Under the pieces are notes generated by a model. The model was not told where the DNA came from. It saw only the letters and a program-made list of their open reading frames with translations, and did no database searches. Position numbers and translations under genes: made by a program. This document shows positions 1 to 8,549 of a DNA stretch of 64,000 nucleotides, piece after piece (the stretch's first letter is position 1; each line of letters starts with the position of its first letter). Location: assembly GCF_000218685.1 (NCBI RefSeq), contig NW_006763299.1, positions 1,380,031-1,444,030 of the forward strand, in the 5' to 3' direction. Source of the DNA: Serpula lacrymans var. lacrymans S7.9 (lineage: Eukaryota > Basidiomycota > Agaricomycetes > Boletales > Serpulaceae).

Positions 1-122
1 AGAGGAGAGAAACTGGTAAAAACTTCCTGTGAATCCATTCGGCAGCGCAGTCTCTGCAGACATATTTAGGATGCCCTCTGGTAGACTTTGGACAAACAGC
101 AATCGACCCATATTATCTACTC

Positions 123-921
123 ATGTCTCAACCAATTATACTTTACGATATCCCAGGCCAAGGGCCTGTGAAAGCCATGTCTGGCAACATATTCAAAGCA
201 AGGTGAGTAGCGCAATTAAAATTGTTAATAACCTGATTTACATGTTCGCTATCATAGGTACACACTTGCCTACAAAGGCTTAGCCTTCAAATCCGTCTGG
301 GTTGAATCGAAGGATATCGAAGAGCGGATGAAAGCCATTGGTGCCAAACCTACTGGGCGTAAACCTGATGGAAGCGATTTCTACACTCTCCCTGTTATCC
401 AGGACCCTTCTACGGGTGCCGTTGTCTCCGATTCTTTCGCCATCGCAGAATACCTCGAGGAAACGTATCCATCCACATCCACCGTCTTCCCCCGTGGTAG
501 CAAAGCCCTCATCAGCGTCTTTGATTCCACTTTCATGCAGGGTATGGGCCCGATGTTCCCGTTGATAGCTACTACAGTCTACACGAAGATATTACCCACA
601 AGCCGGGAATATTTCAGGGAAAATGCCGAGATTAGATTTGGCACCAAGTTTGAGGATATTTCACCCGAAGGTCCGAAGCGCGAACAGCACTGGAAGAATG
701 CTAAGGATTTTCTTGGGGTCGTTGACGGATGGTATTCGAAAAGCGGGGGTAAATGGATCATGGGAGATACGTTTTCGTACGCAGATATCATTGCGGGTGC
801 GTGGGTGAGGTGTTTTAATGGTTTGTTTGAAGGGGAGAAATGGGAAGAGATCAGTACTTGGCACGGCGGACGCTGGGGTAGATTACTCGAAGAGATCAAC
901 AAGTATCCTATTCTGGACTAG
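123..921 (+). CDS. Glutathione S-transferase, GSTFuA (etherase-like) type, copy 1
   Basis: Two exons, 123-202 and 258-921, joined by a 55-bp GTGAGT...ATAG intron that splits an Arg codon. The product is 247 residues, normal for fungal GSTs. The thioredoxin-like N-terminal domain (about residues 1-95) contains the cis-proline in LPVIQDP (Pro72) and an acidic-Ser pair (Asp85-Ser86) in the position of the glutathione-binding motif. An all-helical C-terminal domain follows (about 100-245). The pattern ARYTLAYKGL...W.E..DIE resembles the LigE-homologous FuA class of wood- and litter-decay basidiomycetes, whose members conjugate or reduce aromatic and extractive compounds with glutathione in the cytosol; the class assignment is from memory of the family. 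The start is the ATG whose context (ctactcATGtctcaacc) is shared by the copies at 34067 and 59360. The substrate is unknown. Confidence 0.9.
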
Positions 922-1493
922 CGCATGTACAGTGAGATTCTGTGACTAGTCAGATACCTAAGTACCTTGTTTTACCAAGCATTGCAATTCAATGTCACTG
1001 TGGAATCAATACCAGCCTTTATTGTACAATCCTAAGAGCCGCAGGGTCCTGGCATATGCATCCAGACCTAGCCAGAAACGACACAATATAATCAGAATTA
1101 CGCAGAATCTCAGTGAATGCGCGATTGCGTTTTTACAAAGTCGATTCCTAAGCCATACTCTCGGGATACTAATAGGCCCCTGAGCTATCGTCTGGGAGAC
1201 TGAGAAATATATAGGGAACGTTGAAAAGAAATAACGAGTCTTTAAGTACCAATTCTACCCGATGTGACGCAGAAGCCGAATGATGTAGGAGTCCACTTTT
1301 GTCACAGAAAACATCTAAACTACTACAAACCAATGAAGTACTGTGTGTTCTCGTCTGCTTGAAGGATTTTGTCGCCAAAAATTGCCAAAAACCGACACCC
1401 ACTACCACCCAGCTCTGTGGAAGCCTTAGTAAACGAGCACACTATCACTATCTTTATACTCACCATTCCTTGCCACAGGCCGTGGGTCTGCAC
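922..1493. other. Intergenic, GST copy 1 to RNase 3' ends
   Basis: The two neighbouring genes converge here. Only short open frames without recognisable content are present. I see no RNA gene or repeat, and no clear polyadenylation signal beyond A/T-rich stretches. Confidence 0.5.
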
Positions 1494-2077
1494 TTAACTA
1501 CACTTCTCGAAGAAGTCCTTGCCCTGGTAGTTTTTGTCTACCTCGCTATGGGTCATGACACCGCAGTAGTAGATACCGCCATTCACGTTGGCGTACACGA
1601 CACGAATCGGAGTCTTCTCCTGGCCACTAGTCTTGGTGTCCTTCTGCCATTCCTTCTGTTTGGCACCCACCCAGAAGACCGGGTATTCAAACAGAGGGTT
1701 CTTGCCGTTGTCGCAGTTGTTGGAGCCCCACTTGATGCCATCGCCGCTGTTGTAGCCGTGAGGGTCTCCACTTTTACCGGCTACGAAGCCAGCGCTTTTG
1801 GCCTGACTCTGTGCGTTGTTAACGTCAACTTTGAAAGACTTCGTGGGAGAGGAGTTCTTCTTGGGGCTGCAAGTGACATAGCTCTGTGAGATCGAAGGCA
1901 AGATTAGCTGTCTGTCTGGAAGGCCTGTCTACAAACGACACATGGACAAAGAAGAACACTGACATCACGGGCCTCAAGAGCTCTGGATTCAATGCTGTCT
2001 TTGACGATAGCAGTAGGAGTGGCAAAGACGGGTGCTGCAACGAGCGCCAGGGCGAGCAAAGCTTTGGTGAAGTGCAT
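1494..2077 (-). CDS. Secreted guanyl-preferring ribonuclease, N1/T1 family
   Basis: Minus-strand gene of two exons (2077-1964 and 1883-1494) with an 80-bp GTCAGT...ACAG intron in phase 0; product 167 residues. Residues 1-19 form a typical signal peptide (MHFTKALLALALVAAPVFA) and a short pro-segment ends near EARD. The mature domain matches the RNase N1/T1 fold in order: DPHGY (His80), LFEYP (Glu104), IRVVY (Arg132) and MTHSE (His150). These correspond to His40, Glu58, Arg77 and His92 of RNase T1. The tyrosine equivalent to T1 Tyr38 is Asp78 here, an unusual change beside the active site. Such enzymes cut single-stranded RNA after G and act outside the cell. The loops are short compared with ribotoxins of the same superfamily, so an ordinary RNase is the likelier function. 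It is transcribed towards GST copy 1. Confidence 0.85.
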
Positions 2078-2140
2078 GTTGAATGTCTCTGTAGGAGTGG
2101 TGTTGGAGAATGATAAGTGTTGGACTGCGAAAACATCTGG

Positions 2141-2150
2141 TTTATATACC
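2141..2150 (-). promoter_or_regulatory. TATA box of the RNase gene
   Basis: On the minus strand the sequence reads GGTATATAAA, 64-73 bp upstream of the RNase ATG at 2077. This is a suitable distance for a fungal core promoter. Confidence 0.6.
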
Positions 2151-3164
2151 TCGACGGATGATGGGGACGAGGTTGGGTTTGAACGATTTGTTTCAACATT
2201 GTTAGCTCATGATACCACTTATCTCATCAACCGAGTTGAGCGTTAGAATTTCTCAACCGCGTTAGAGCGCTGGAATGGAAACCAACGTCACAATAGAGTA
2301 GTCGTTCACCTTCTCTGATCCGCCGACGCATATCATGTCGAACTTGGTCTAATACAAATGCATGCAGTGCTTGATGGAGTAGGAGCGCTGCAGTGTAAAC
2401 CGGCAACGCTGGAGAATCTCGTGATTGCCAAGCTTCGAGGTCGCTGGGAGTGATTTCGAGCTGATCAATGTATATCAGCGAGAGTGTCTTCTCGTCGTTG
2501 CATCTGATATGGAATGAGAACGAGAGCTGATGAAAACCTGTGGGGTACCCACTGATGTAGTGGTGAAAGTTTTTTCTTTTTCTTAGACTAGTCACGGTAC
2601 TGCTGTTATGAAACCTCATTACTGCTACATACGAAACATTAGACCACTGGCCGTAATCAGTCTTCCGAAGTTGTATGATGTTGTAAAGACCTCTTCATCA
2701 AAAGAGCGATAATGTCGGTGGAGAACCTCTGGGGTGGAGCCATGTGCATTCGCGGTGAAGTCTCACCATGGGTCCAGGCAGAAGAAGCGAGAACGACGAA
2801 CGGCGATGTTGGCAAAGTGTCATGGGGCTTCCACTCTTTGCTGAAACGGTTTCATTGACAGACTCTGATGGGGAAATCTCCGATAGCACAGGAAAGTGAT
2901 TGTCTTTTGAAGGCTTTCAACACGATTGCCGCCCAAGCTCACGTGCAGCTTGGCATCAATATTCTGAGAAAGAGCGGGGCTTTGGGAGCGCTCGCAAAGT
3001 ATACAAGTCTCCCGCATCCTGCATCCCAAACACCGACCAGCACGCACAAAAATCCAAATGGCTTTGCAATACTCGGATGAGCCCCTAGATCTGCAGTTAT
3101 TCAGAGACGACGATGACTACATTGTGGCCGTTTTGGGGAAACTGGATGGCTTTGGCTGAAGCAT
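2151..3164. other. Stretch without a supported gene
   Basis: A 130-codon minus-strand open frame (2619-2227) has plausible composition but no recognisable domain. A 32-codon plus-strand frame from ATG 3058 (begins MALQYSDEPLDLQLF) ends just before the inverted repeat at about 3165 and could be the start of a gene cut by that insertion. Neither is strong enough to call. Confidence 0.35.
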
Positions 3165-3622
3165 ATGGTGCGTACACCACGGGCAGGACCCAATGGATAC
3201 GCTTGCTGGAGCACGATTCGCACAAAAACACTAAAATTCCAGCCACTGGCTGGATTACTTCAGATATTATTAAAATACAATTTGTGATAGCTCAACTAAC
3301 TTGTTTACTATTTTTTTGAGTAATGGCTGAGATGATTTGGTTCTAATTTGGGGCTTCATGCAANNNNNNNNNNNNNNNNNNNNNNNNNNNNNNNNNNNNN
3401 NNNNNNNNNNNNNNNNNNNNNNNNNNNNNNNNNNNNNNNNNNNNNNNNNNNNNNNNNNNNNNNCAAAAAATAGTAAACAAATTAGTCGAGCTATCCCAAA
3501 TTGTAATTTAATAATATCTGAAGTAATCCAGCCAGGTCACCTCAGTGGCTGGAATTTTAGTGTTTTTGTGTGAATTGTGCTCCAACAAGCTTGTCCATTG
3601 TCCGGTCCTGCCTGTGGTGCAT
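3165..3622. repeat. Long inverted repeat (fold-back or MITE-like) with central gap
   Basis: The left arm (about 3165-3317) is nearly the reverse complement of the right arm (about 3464-3622). Both contain, in mirror order, a CACCAC.GGCAGGAC block, a GCTTG.TGGAGCAC block, CACTAAAATTCCAGCCACTG, a GGATTACTTCAGATATTATTAAA block and ACTATTTTTTTG. The arms are about 85-90% identical by eye. No clean target duplication could be fixed, though GCATAT occurs just outside both ends. A fold-back or MITE-like DNA transposon is the simplest reading. Confidence 0.7.
3364..3463. other. Assembly gap of exactly 100 N
   Basis: One hundred N characters lie at the axis of the inverted repeat. This is the usual placeholder for a gap of unknown length, so the loop of the element is missing. 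Confidence 0.98.
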
Positions 3623-3935
3623 ATTTTCCGGATAGCCTACACATGCACAGCCATGCAAACACTCACAACATGCCACTTACAGCCACATAGCATGTGACCA
3701 AAAGACAATCACAGCCCGCTGGAATTATTCATCAGTATGGTGACATTACACTATATACAACAAGACTCAAAGATACTTTTGCATGATACATATTGAAATA
3801 AGATATAACAGTATAGTGACATTCCACTATATAGGACATTCCACAGAGGTACTGTCACATGATATCATATCAAAATTACAATGGAAAGCCATACAGAATA
3901 ATGCTTCCCATGAAGTTGGTATTTTTGTGGTTGTT

Positions 3936-4144
3936 TTGGTATTATGTGACCATATTGTGCAGTATGGTCAAACACAACTGTACCGTTGCCAGGTGATATG
4001 GTTCAGAGGAATTATCCTGGGTAGTATGGCTGCAGTGCACCATATCTTTGTGATTGATTTGGTATTATGTGACCATATTATGCAATATGGTAAGGCACAA
4101 CTGTACTGTTGCCAGGTGGTATGGTTCACCAAAATCATCCTGAA
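3936..4144 (+). repeat. Two-copy direct repeat, period 123 bp
   Basis: A block starting TTGGTATTATGTGACCATAT occurs at 3936 and again at 4059. Each copy runs for about 85 bp, through a TGCAATATGG-like stretch and TTGCCAGGTG.TATGGTTCA, with around 10% divergence. It sits in an A/T-rich, repeat-derived area without a credible gene. Confidence 0.65.
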
Positions 4145-4958
4145 CACATGTTTTTGTTTTACCACAAATTTCATATTCATTTGGTGTTTGTGAACTATGT
4201 GTCTTTAGTTGTTATTGTTCTGTGAAGAAATCTATGAAAGTTATGTGGCACCACATATGTTGCCACCAAATGCTGTTGAGTGATGGCAACCAATACCAGG
4301 TGTAGTTGCAGCACGGTGCACTTACTGAAATATAATATGCTGGTTCAAATTCTCCTGGTCGTTCAGAATTATTGTACAATTTTATTTACTCACATAATAT
4401 TCTGATATTAACTACTAGCAAGGTCCTGGGTTCAAATCAGTCTTTCACACATTTATTTTATGGGTGAAGTTGTAAATATTTGTATTTACTGATATTTTAG
4501 TCACACTTATCACACCACAATGAGTTGACCAAGTAAGTCTATTTCACTGTAGAGTATGATGGTTGTGTGTGTGTAAGATCTGATGATCTTACCTAATCAC
4601 AACCATGTAGCTATACATATAGGTACTGTACAATATTATGTAAGTACCTCTCACATACTCCCCCAATGAGGCCAAGGCCTCACTCTTGGTATGGCAAAGA
4701 GTAGAAAGTTTAAGTGATAGAAGTTTAAGCAATAGAATATATATGTTCATGCAAGGAAGATGAAATGAAGAAAGCTTGTTAGTAATTGAGGGTACTTGTA
4801 AGTAAAACATAAGAAAATTTCTATAAGAACATATGAAAATGAAAAGAAATATGTACTGTAGTAATCCATGATGTATGTACAGTATACAAGATTATATACA
4901 GAGGAGATAATGTCTAGACATGGGCAAACAATGATTGGACTGTAACATCCCTAAGTGA
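4145..4958. other. Repeat-derived stretch with LTR-end-like and hairpin sequence
   Basis: No gene is visible. Read on the minus strand, 4660-4640 shows a purine tract (TTGGGGGAGTA) followed by TGTGAGAGG, which resembles a polypurine tract and LTR start of a decayed Copia-type element. At 4559-4607 there is a nested hairpin: ATGGTTGTG pairs with CACAACCAT, and inside it GTAAGATC pairs with GATCTTAC. Two GGTTCAAAT motifs (4332, 4431) resemble Pol III B boxes but lack convincing A boxes. Confidence 0.35.
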
Positions 4959-5273
4959 ACGGTGTCATGCACCAAAGTTGATTGGTAGCATGGACAGCTG
5001 TCAATAACGAAGCGAATATTCAAAAAGACTCGCCTTTGCGCCACACAGGCACAGTGCCACGTGGAATAGTAATTAATATTGCCCTTTTTGAACTTGTGGC
5101 TGATCAGCACCACCTCTATTAGGCAATCCAGTCACGCTCACCTTTGCTTTTCCATCCGGTACTTTCCGCATTTCGGCATTTCGGCAAATTTTCGCGTCGC
5201 CACTGGCTACACATTGCATTGCGCCCTCGCTTTTGTCGTTTCCCTTACTCCCCTTCCTTTGCCTAGCCCCACC

Positions 5274-5816
5274 ATGGGCCCCTTCCTCTCCTTTTTATTC
5301 TCACCCGACGGTCGTTTCTGGGTCCCCATTTTAGTTCACCTCCTCGTCACCTCCACCCTCCTCCTCCTCATCTTCTTTGCACCCCCACCATTTCTGATGT
5401 CACCACTTCCTATCCGCTTCCGTCGCCGATCCGTTGACTACCACGTGCCACTGCTGATATCAGCAAAGCCCCGGCGGCCGGTCCAAATAGGGCAACAGGT
5501 CCATCTTCATGACGTCGATCTGCCATCATATACTATCAAAACATCGGTCGCTCGTCTTGCCTGGTTGGAGCGTGGGTGGGTAATTTTTGAGCTGGAGAAG
5601 GTTCATCCCCTTGCGTCGCCCATGTTCATCGCTGTCCCATTCACTTGGGTACACTTATCATTTGTCCATCGTCTTCGCTACAGCTACACCTACCACACGC
5701 TGCCTGGGACTCACTTGTTCCAAATTGGAACTACTCCTCTCCCTCCCTCGTTTGATCAGGTGGTCCAACACAACCAGTCCATTGGTAAGGCCATGGAACT
5801 GTCAGATTTGGACTAG
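5274..5816 (+). CDS. LTR-internal ORF, 180-aa predicted membrane protein (5' LTR copy)
   Basis: The ATG at 5274 has an excellent context (CCCCACCATGGGC). The 180-residue product has one strong hydrophobic segment (about residues 15-41, WVPILVHLLVTSTLLLLIFF core) followed by a basic cluster RFRRRS, suggesting a single-pass membrane protein with the longer part on the cytosolic side. I recognise no family. The remainder contains short hydrophobic beta-like stretches and a histidine/tyrosine-rich part. The same frame is also open upstream to 5079, but the 5274 start has the better context. All three LTR copies in the window keep it intact; since they are almost identical in DNA, this alone does not show selection. 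Confidence 0.5.
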   Translation: MGPFLSFLFSPDGRFWVPILVHLLVTSTLLLLIFFAPPPFLMSPLPIRFRRRSVDYHVPLLISAKPRRPVQIGQQVHLHDVDLPSYTIKTSVARLAWLERGWVIFELEKVHPLASPMFIAVPFTWVHLSFVHRLRYSYTYHTLPGTHLFQIGTTPLPPSFDQVVQHNQSIGKAMELSDLD

Positions 5817-6226
5817 GTGGTGGACCGGTGGCTCCAGTTTCTTTTTTTTCAGCAGAACATTCATTTACAGTGCAATTATTTTTGATTTTTGAATCATTTT
5901 TATGGACACATATTTTTTTAGAATGCCTGACTGACAATAAAGGAACTGTGTTGATACTGATAGTGTTTTGCTTTGCCTTTTTTTTACTGCATCTTCCCAT
6001 GACATCATGATTTTCCTGCTCTCTTTTTGCTATTGGACTTTACTTTATGGCTGTACAAACCTGTGACATTACTCACAGCATTTATTGTTCTATCCCTTTC
6101 TTTTCTTTTTTTGACAATCTTATCCTGTACTACCTACGCAGGATTTGTCAGCGTACATTCCTTCCTTCATATTCTTTCTCATTCTTTTTGCACAGCTATA
6201 CTGTGCATAGCCTACTTCTCTTTTAC

Positions 6227-6234
6227 TATATAAA
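6227..6234 (+). promoter_or_regulatory. E1 LTR TATA box
   Basis: TATATAAA followed by a pyrimidine-rich region. The same motif is at 15583-15590 in the 3' LTR and, inverted, at 29009-29016 in the solo LTR. Confidence 0.65.
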
Positions 6235-6783
6235 CCCCTGTATTTTACCTTGTAAAAACAACAAGAACTCGAATCCAGACTTCTTCTCTACTCTCAAGTT
6301 CACTACTCTGCTACTTGTGATCCAGTGTGGTCACAACACTTCCCACTTCTACCACTGTTAACTGCTGTCATCGTCACTCGTCACTTTTTGAAAGTGATTG
6401 TCATCCCCTTCGATTAGAGTTCTTCTGAGCACTACAGTTTGTGCGTCAGGAGCCTGCTATCACTGGGAACCTCGTCACCTCGTCATCCTTGTTGTTCTCA
6501 AACCTACCTTGTGCTACGATTAGCAAGGTAGTGCTCGTCTATACTCGTCACCAAGCCCCTTATCCTTCTATAAATTCAACTATCCCTCCTCCTCAAAACC
6601 CACACTCATACACCTCTGGGTTTTACTTTGAAGGATCTTTATACGTACCACCCCACGAACAACCAGACCACTCCACTGTTCTAGGAGGCAAAGCCCATAA
6701 ACAAGTTCCGTGGAATCTGGGAGGATTGTGTGTTAGTTTGTTTTGTGTGTGGTTTTCTAACTGCAGTTCTCATCATCGACAAT

Positions 6784-6801
6784 TGGAGCCCACCGCGAGG
6801 G
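6784..6801 (+). promoter_or_regulatory. E1 primer-binding site
   Basis: TGGAGCCCACCGCGAGGG begins two bases after the LTR end. TGG complements the CCA tail of a tRNA, so tRNA 3'-end priming is expected. I could not name the tRNA. I see no match to the LTR that would suggest self-priming. Confidence 0.6.
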
Positions 6802-6976
6802 GTGGTTTCCTTCAAGCTAAATACCAACCATTTCATCGCCATCACTGTCTAATTTATCATCTACACCTTCTCTCTCACCCACCGCTTTATCTGTCCCATC
6901 CCTCTCTTCCAGTAACTCAATTTCTGTACCAGCTTCTACTCAGCAAGCTTCGCATTTACCCCCTATACTTTTCACT

Positions 6977-8506
6977 ATGAATCAACCTACTACTCTCTCA
7001 GTCATCACTATGCCAATTCCTGGCACTCGTTATGCTCCTAAGAAGTTCAAGGGAGACTATACTCGTGTCAGGGATTTTGTTCTCCACTATGAGCGCATCT
7101 GTCATGCAAACAATGTCACTGCTGACGATGAAAAATGCTCAAGCATTCTCCAATACTGCTCCACATATGTTCGTGAAATTATTGAAGGAATGAAGCACTT
7201 CATTACGCCCTCATGGAACAGTCTCAAAGACGAAATTCTCCAGTACTTTGATGCTGCAAAAGCAGAGGCCAAATTTAAAGAGCATCATCTTAAACAGCTG
7301 GTCGATGCTTCGCACAAGAAGAAAATGGGCTCTCTGGACGATTTCAAGAGCTACATGAGGAAGTATGTTCGTGTTGGAGGATGGCTTCTTGCCAAATCCA
7401 AAATCACTCAGGATGTATTCAATTGCTTCTTCTGGAAAGGACTTCCCAAAACCCTTCGTCATCGCGTTGAAAACAGACTTCTACAGAGGGATCCTACCCT
7501 TGATCTCTCTCAGCCTTTTGTCTTTGATGATGTTGTCAAGGCTGTAGAGCATGTCCTTCGCAGAGATCGCTTTGATGATGAAGATTTTGACTCTGATGAT
7601 TCGGATTCAGACTCGGATTCAGAAAACTCTTCCAGTTCTTCGGACGATTCTTCTGACTCTGACAAAGAGGAAGAACCACCTCGTTATATCAGGAAAACCA
7701 CCAAGCAGAAGAAAGACAAAAAGCGCACCTCTGAGACAGAGAAAGAGAGAAAGTTGTTGAGTCCTTCCAAGTCGAAGAAAACCCTTCACTCTTTAGACGA
7801 AGAAGAGCACACTGCTGTCAAACAGGATGAAGTAGAAACCCTTATCAAGAAGTTGGGTTCTATGACAATTGAAGATCCTAACTATCCTCTGCTCTACTAT
7901 CGTGCTATCAAGCTTGACACTGATGCTCGACTTATACTTCGCCCTCCCACTTTCATGAACCAGTCAGCTAGACCATCTCGATCCTCTCAAGGAAGCAGCA
8001 ACTTACCCACTCAGCCTACTGCTCCACCCACTGCCACTCTGCCTACAGCACCTCGTGTTCCCTTCCTTTGCTATGGATGCGGAAAAACTGGTCATGGAGT
8101 CAATGAATGTGCAGATATGCTTGACTTACTGTCAAAGGGAATTGTCAAGAAGGATGACACTGGTCGCTTTGTCATGTCTGATGGGTCTAGAATCATGCGA
8201 TCAAGAGAGGAACCTATAGCAACTGCTGTACATCGCACTATCCCCAAGTCTAACCTCCTCACTACGACTTCTTTTATGTCCATTGCTGAAGTAGCTGACT
8301 CTGATTCTGATTCAGATGAAGAGCCTGTCTATGCAGTGGATCGTCCAGACAGAGTGTCTAAGGAGAAGCGCAAGCAAGTCTTTGATGGTGTCTACATTCC
8401 TCCTAAACCAGATTGGGCCAAAGCTGTAAAAGGAAAGAAGAAAGAAGAAGAGAAGCCTGCCGTTCCAACCATAGCACCTGCCCCCATCAAAGCCACACAT
8501 CTTTGA
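6977..8506 (+). CDS. E1 Gag polyprotein
   Basis: The ORF of 509 codons starts at ATG 6977. The capsid-like region lies in the first ~190 residues (FKGDYTRVRDFVLHYERIC...). It is followed by a very acidic Asp/Ser run (about residues 200-235) and a Lys-rich region. One CCHC zinc knuckle, CYGCGKTGHGVNEC, lies near residues 364-377. Gag builds the virus-like particle and binds genomic RNA. The C-terminal codons are CTT TGA at 8501-8506, where the next ORF is already open in the +1 frame. Absence of internal stops agrees with a young copy. Confidence 0.9.
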   Translation: MNQPTTLSVITMPIPGTRYAPKKFKGDYTRVRDFVLHYERICHANNVTADDEKCSSILQYCSTYVREIIEGMKHFITPSWNSLKDEILQYFDAAKAEAKFKEHHLKQLVDASHKKKMGSLDDFKSYMRKYVRVGGWLLAKSKITQDVFNCFFWKGLPKTLRHRVENRLLQRDPTLDLSQPFVFDDVVKAVEHVLRRDRFDDEDFDSDDSDSDSDSENSSSSSDDSSDSDKEEEPPRYIRKTTKQKKDKKRTSETEKERKLLSPSKSKKTLHSLDEEEHTAVKQDEVETLIKKLGSMTIEDPNYPLLYYRAIKLDTDARLILRPPTFMNQSARPSRSSQGSSNLPTQPTAPPTATLPTAPRVPFLCYGCGKTGHGVNECADMLDLLSKGIVKKDDTGRFVMSDGSRIMRSREEPIATAVHRTIPKSNLLTTTSFMSIAEVADSDSDSDEEPVYAVDRPDRVSKEKRKQVFDGVYIPPKPDWAKAVKGKKKEEEKPAVPTIAPAPIKATHL

Positions 8507-8507
8507 T
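8501..8507 (+). promoter_or_regulatory. Candidate +1 recoding site CTT TGA T
   Basis: The Gag frame ends CAT CTT TGA. The protease frame reads ...CAC ATC TTT GAT ATT and is +1. A tRNA on CUU slipping to UUU would skip one base and continue at GAT. The same CUU-UGA arrangement is the +1 site of bacterial release factor 2, and Ty1 uses CUU slippage. Use in this element is inferred. Confidence 0.45.
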
Positions 8508-8549
8508 ATTGCACAGCCTATCTTTGATCCCACTAATGACGATGTAATC

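Larger units (their letters stand above)
4963..6781 (+). repeat. E1 5' LTR (1819 bp)
   Basis: TGTC...GACA termini. A TATATAAA box lies at 6227-6234, so transcription probably starts near 6260, leaving about 1.3 kb of U3. An AATAAA at 5936-5941 lies 120 bp after the stop of the internal 180-codon ORF. The length is unusual; most fungal Ty3 LTRs are a few hundred bp. Confidence 0.95.

Noticed and set aside
1494..2077. Ribotoxin (sarcin type)
   Set aside because: The long lysine-rich loops of ribotoxins are not evident and the length fits simple N1/T1 RNases, so it was called a ribonuclease.
5079..5273. N-terminal extension of the LTR ORF (65 more codons)
   Set aside because: The frame is open, but the ATG at 5274 has a much better context, and the extension begins at a non-ATG or weak start.
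6441..6980. 179-codon frame spanning the E1 LTR end and leader
   Set aside because: It crosses the LTR-internal boundary and primer site and is not kept in the 3' LTR, where it ends differently. It is most likely leader sequence.
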